DNA of 64,000 nucleotides from Aphanothece hegewaldii CCALA 016 (GTDB lineage Bacteria > Cyanobacteriota > Cyanobacteriia > Cyanobacteriales > Microcystaceae), in contig NZ_PXOH01000005.1 of the NCBI RefSeq assembly GCF_003007785.1, positions 1-64,000 of the forward strand. Reading direction: 5' to 3'. A model generated the notes under the pieces. The model saw only the letters and a program-made list of their open reading frames with translations. It was not told the origin of the DNA and searched no databases. Of this stretch, positions 63,964-64,000 are shown one piece after another. Position 1 is the first letter of the stretch. Each line of letters opens with the position of its first letter. The translations under genes and the position numbers were made by a program.

Positions 63964-64000
63964 ATGAGTGTAGCAACCATTCAACCCGCAAAGATTACTA
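63964..64000 (+). CDS. Start of an unidentified gene, cut by the window edge
   Basis: An ATG at 63964 opens a frame MSVATIQPAKIT that runs to the window edge. No ribosome-binding site stronger than a weak purine stretch is seen, and twelve residues do not identify it. Confidence 0.3.
   Translation, partial: MSVATIQPAKIT

Overview
The window comes from a beta-cyanobacterium. It carries beta-type carboxysome genes (ccmK, ccmL, ccmM, ccmN), rbcL-rbcX-rbcS, psaL-psaI, psb32, the bilin reductase gene pebA, a Yfr1 small RNA and many copies of the cyanobacterial octamer GCGATCGC. The AT-rich bases, unicellular-type gene content and numerous small palindromic repeats fit a Chroococcales-like organism. 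A PebA-type reductase suggests that it makes phycoerythrobilin. I do not assign a genus.

Layout. 0-3 kb: a C-terminally truncated type IIG restriction-modification gene, thymidylate kinase and a DUF29 gene. 3-17 kb: a CO2-concentrating supercluster. On the minus strand, ndhF4-ndhD4-cupB (constitutive CO2 uptake by NDH-1MS') is followed by an atypical flavoprotein. After an 800-bp divergent spacer, the plus strand carries three ccmK genes, then ccmL, ccmM, ccmN, rbcL, rbcX and rbcS. CO2 hydration, the carboxysome shell and core, Rubisco and its chaperone are thus within about 13 kb; ccmO, ccmP and ccaA are absent. 17-29 kb: mixed genes, including a pentapeptide protein, nitroreductase, DUF4346, psb32, psaL-psaI, DUF1997, an SDR protein, Uma2, a lysozyme-like enzyme, HlyD, a BRO protein, a GST, a broken mazEF-like pair and DUF421. 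28-38 kb: tkt, fabF, acpP, a low-temperature-induced-type protein, argG, GNAT, pebA, proA and a decayed IS701-like element. 39-44 kb: an output-less PAS sensor, glutaminase and a ParA/MinD ATPase. 44-50 kb: a surface-glycan cluster (GT2, sulfotransferase, FkbM methyltransferase, GT14, ABC exporter). 50-64 kb: xseA, map, two Uma2 genes, an RND pump, Yfr1, menC, an ankyrin protein, a TM2-lepB fusion, larB, DUF3288 and two DUF4278 genes.

I found no CRISPR array, phage module or clearly new multi-gene system. The observations most worth a second look are: redox-Cys pairs confined to SSUL3 and SSUL4 of CcmM; short repeats placed at stop codons in three carbon-acquisition operons; two related MITE-like palindromes, one carrying a nested hairpin; the duplicated rbcS terminator; an unannotated Yfr1 RNA; and several genes caught while decaying (type IIG RM, mazF, transposase).
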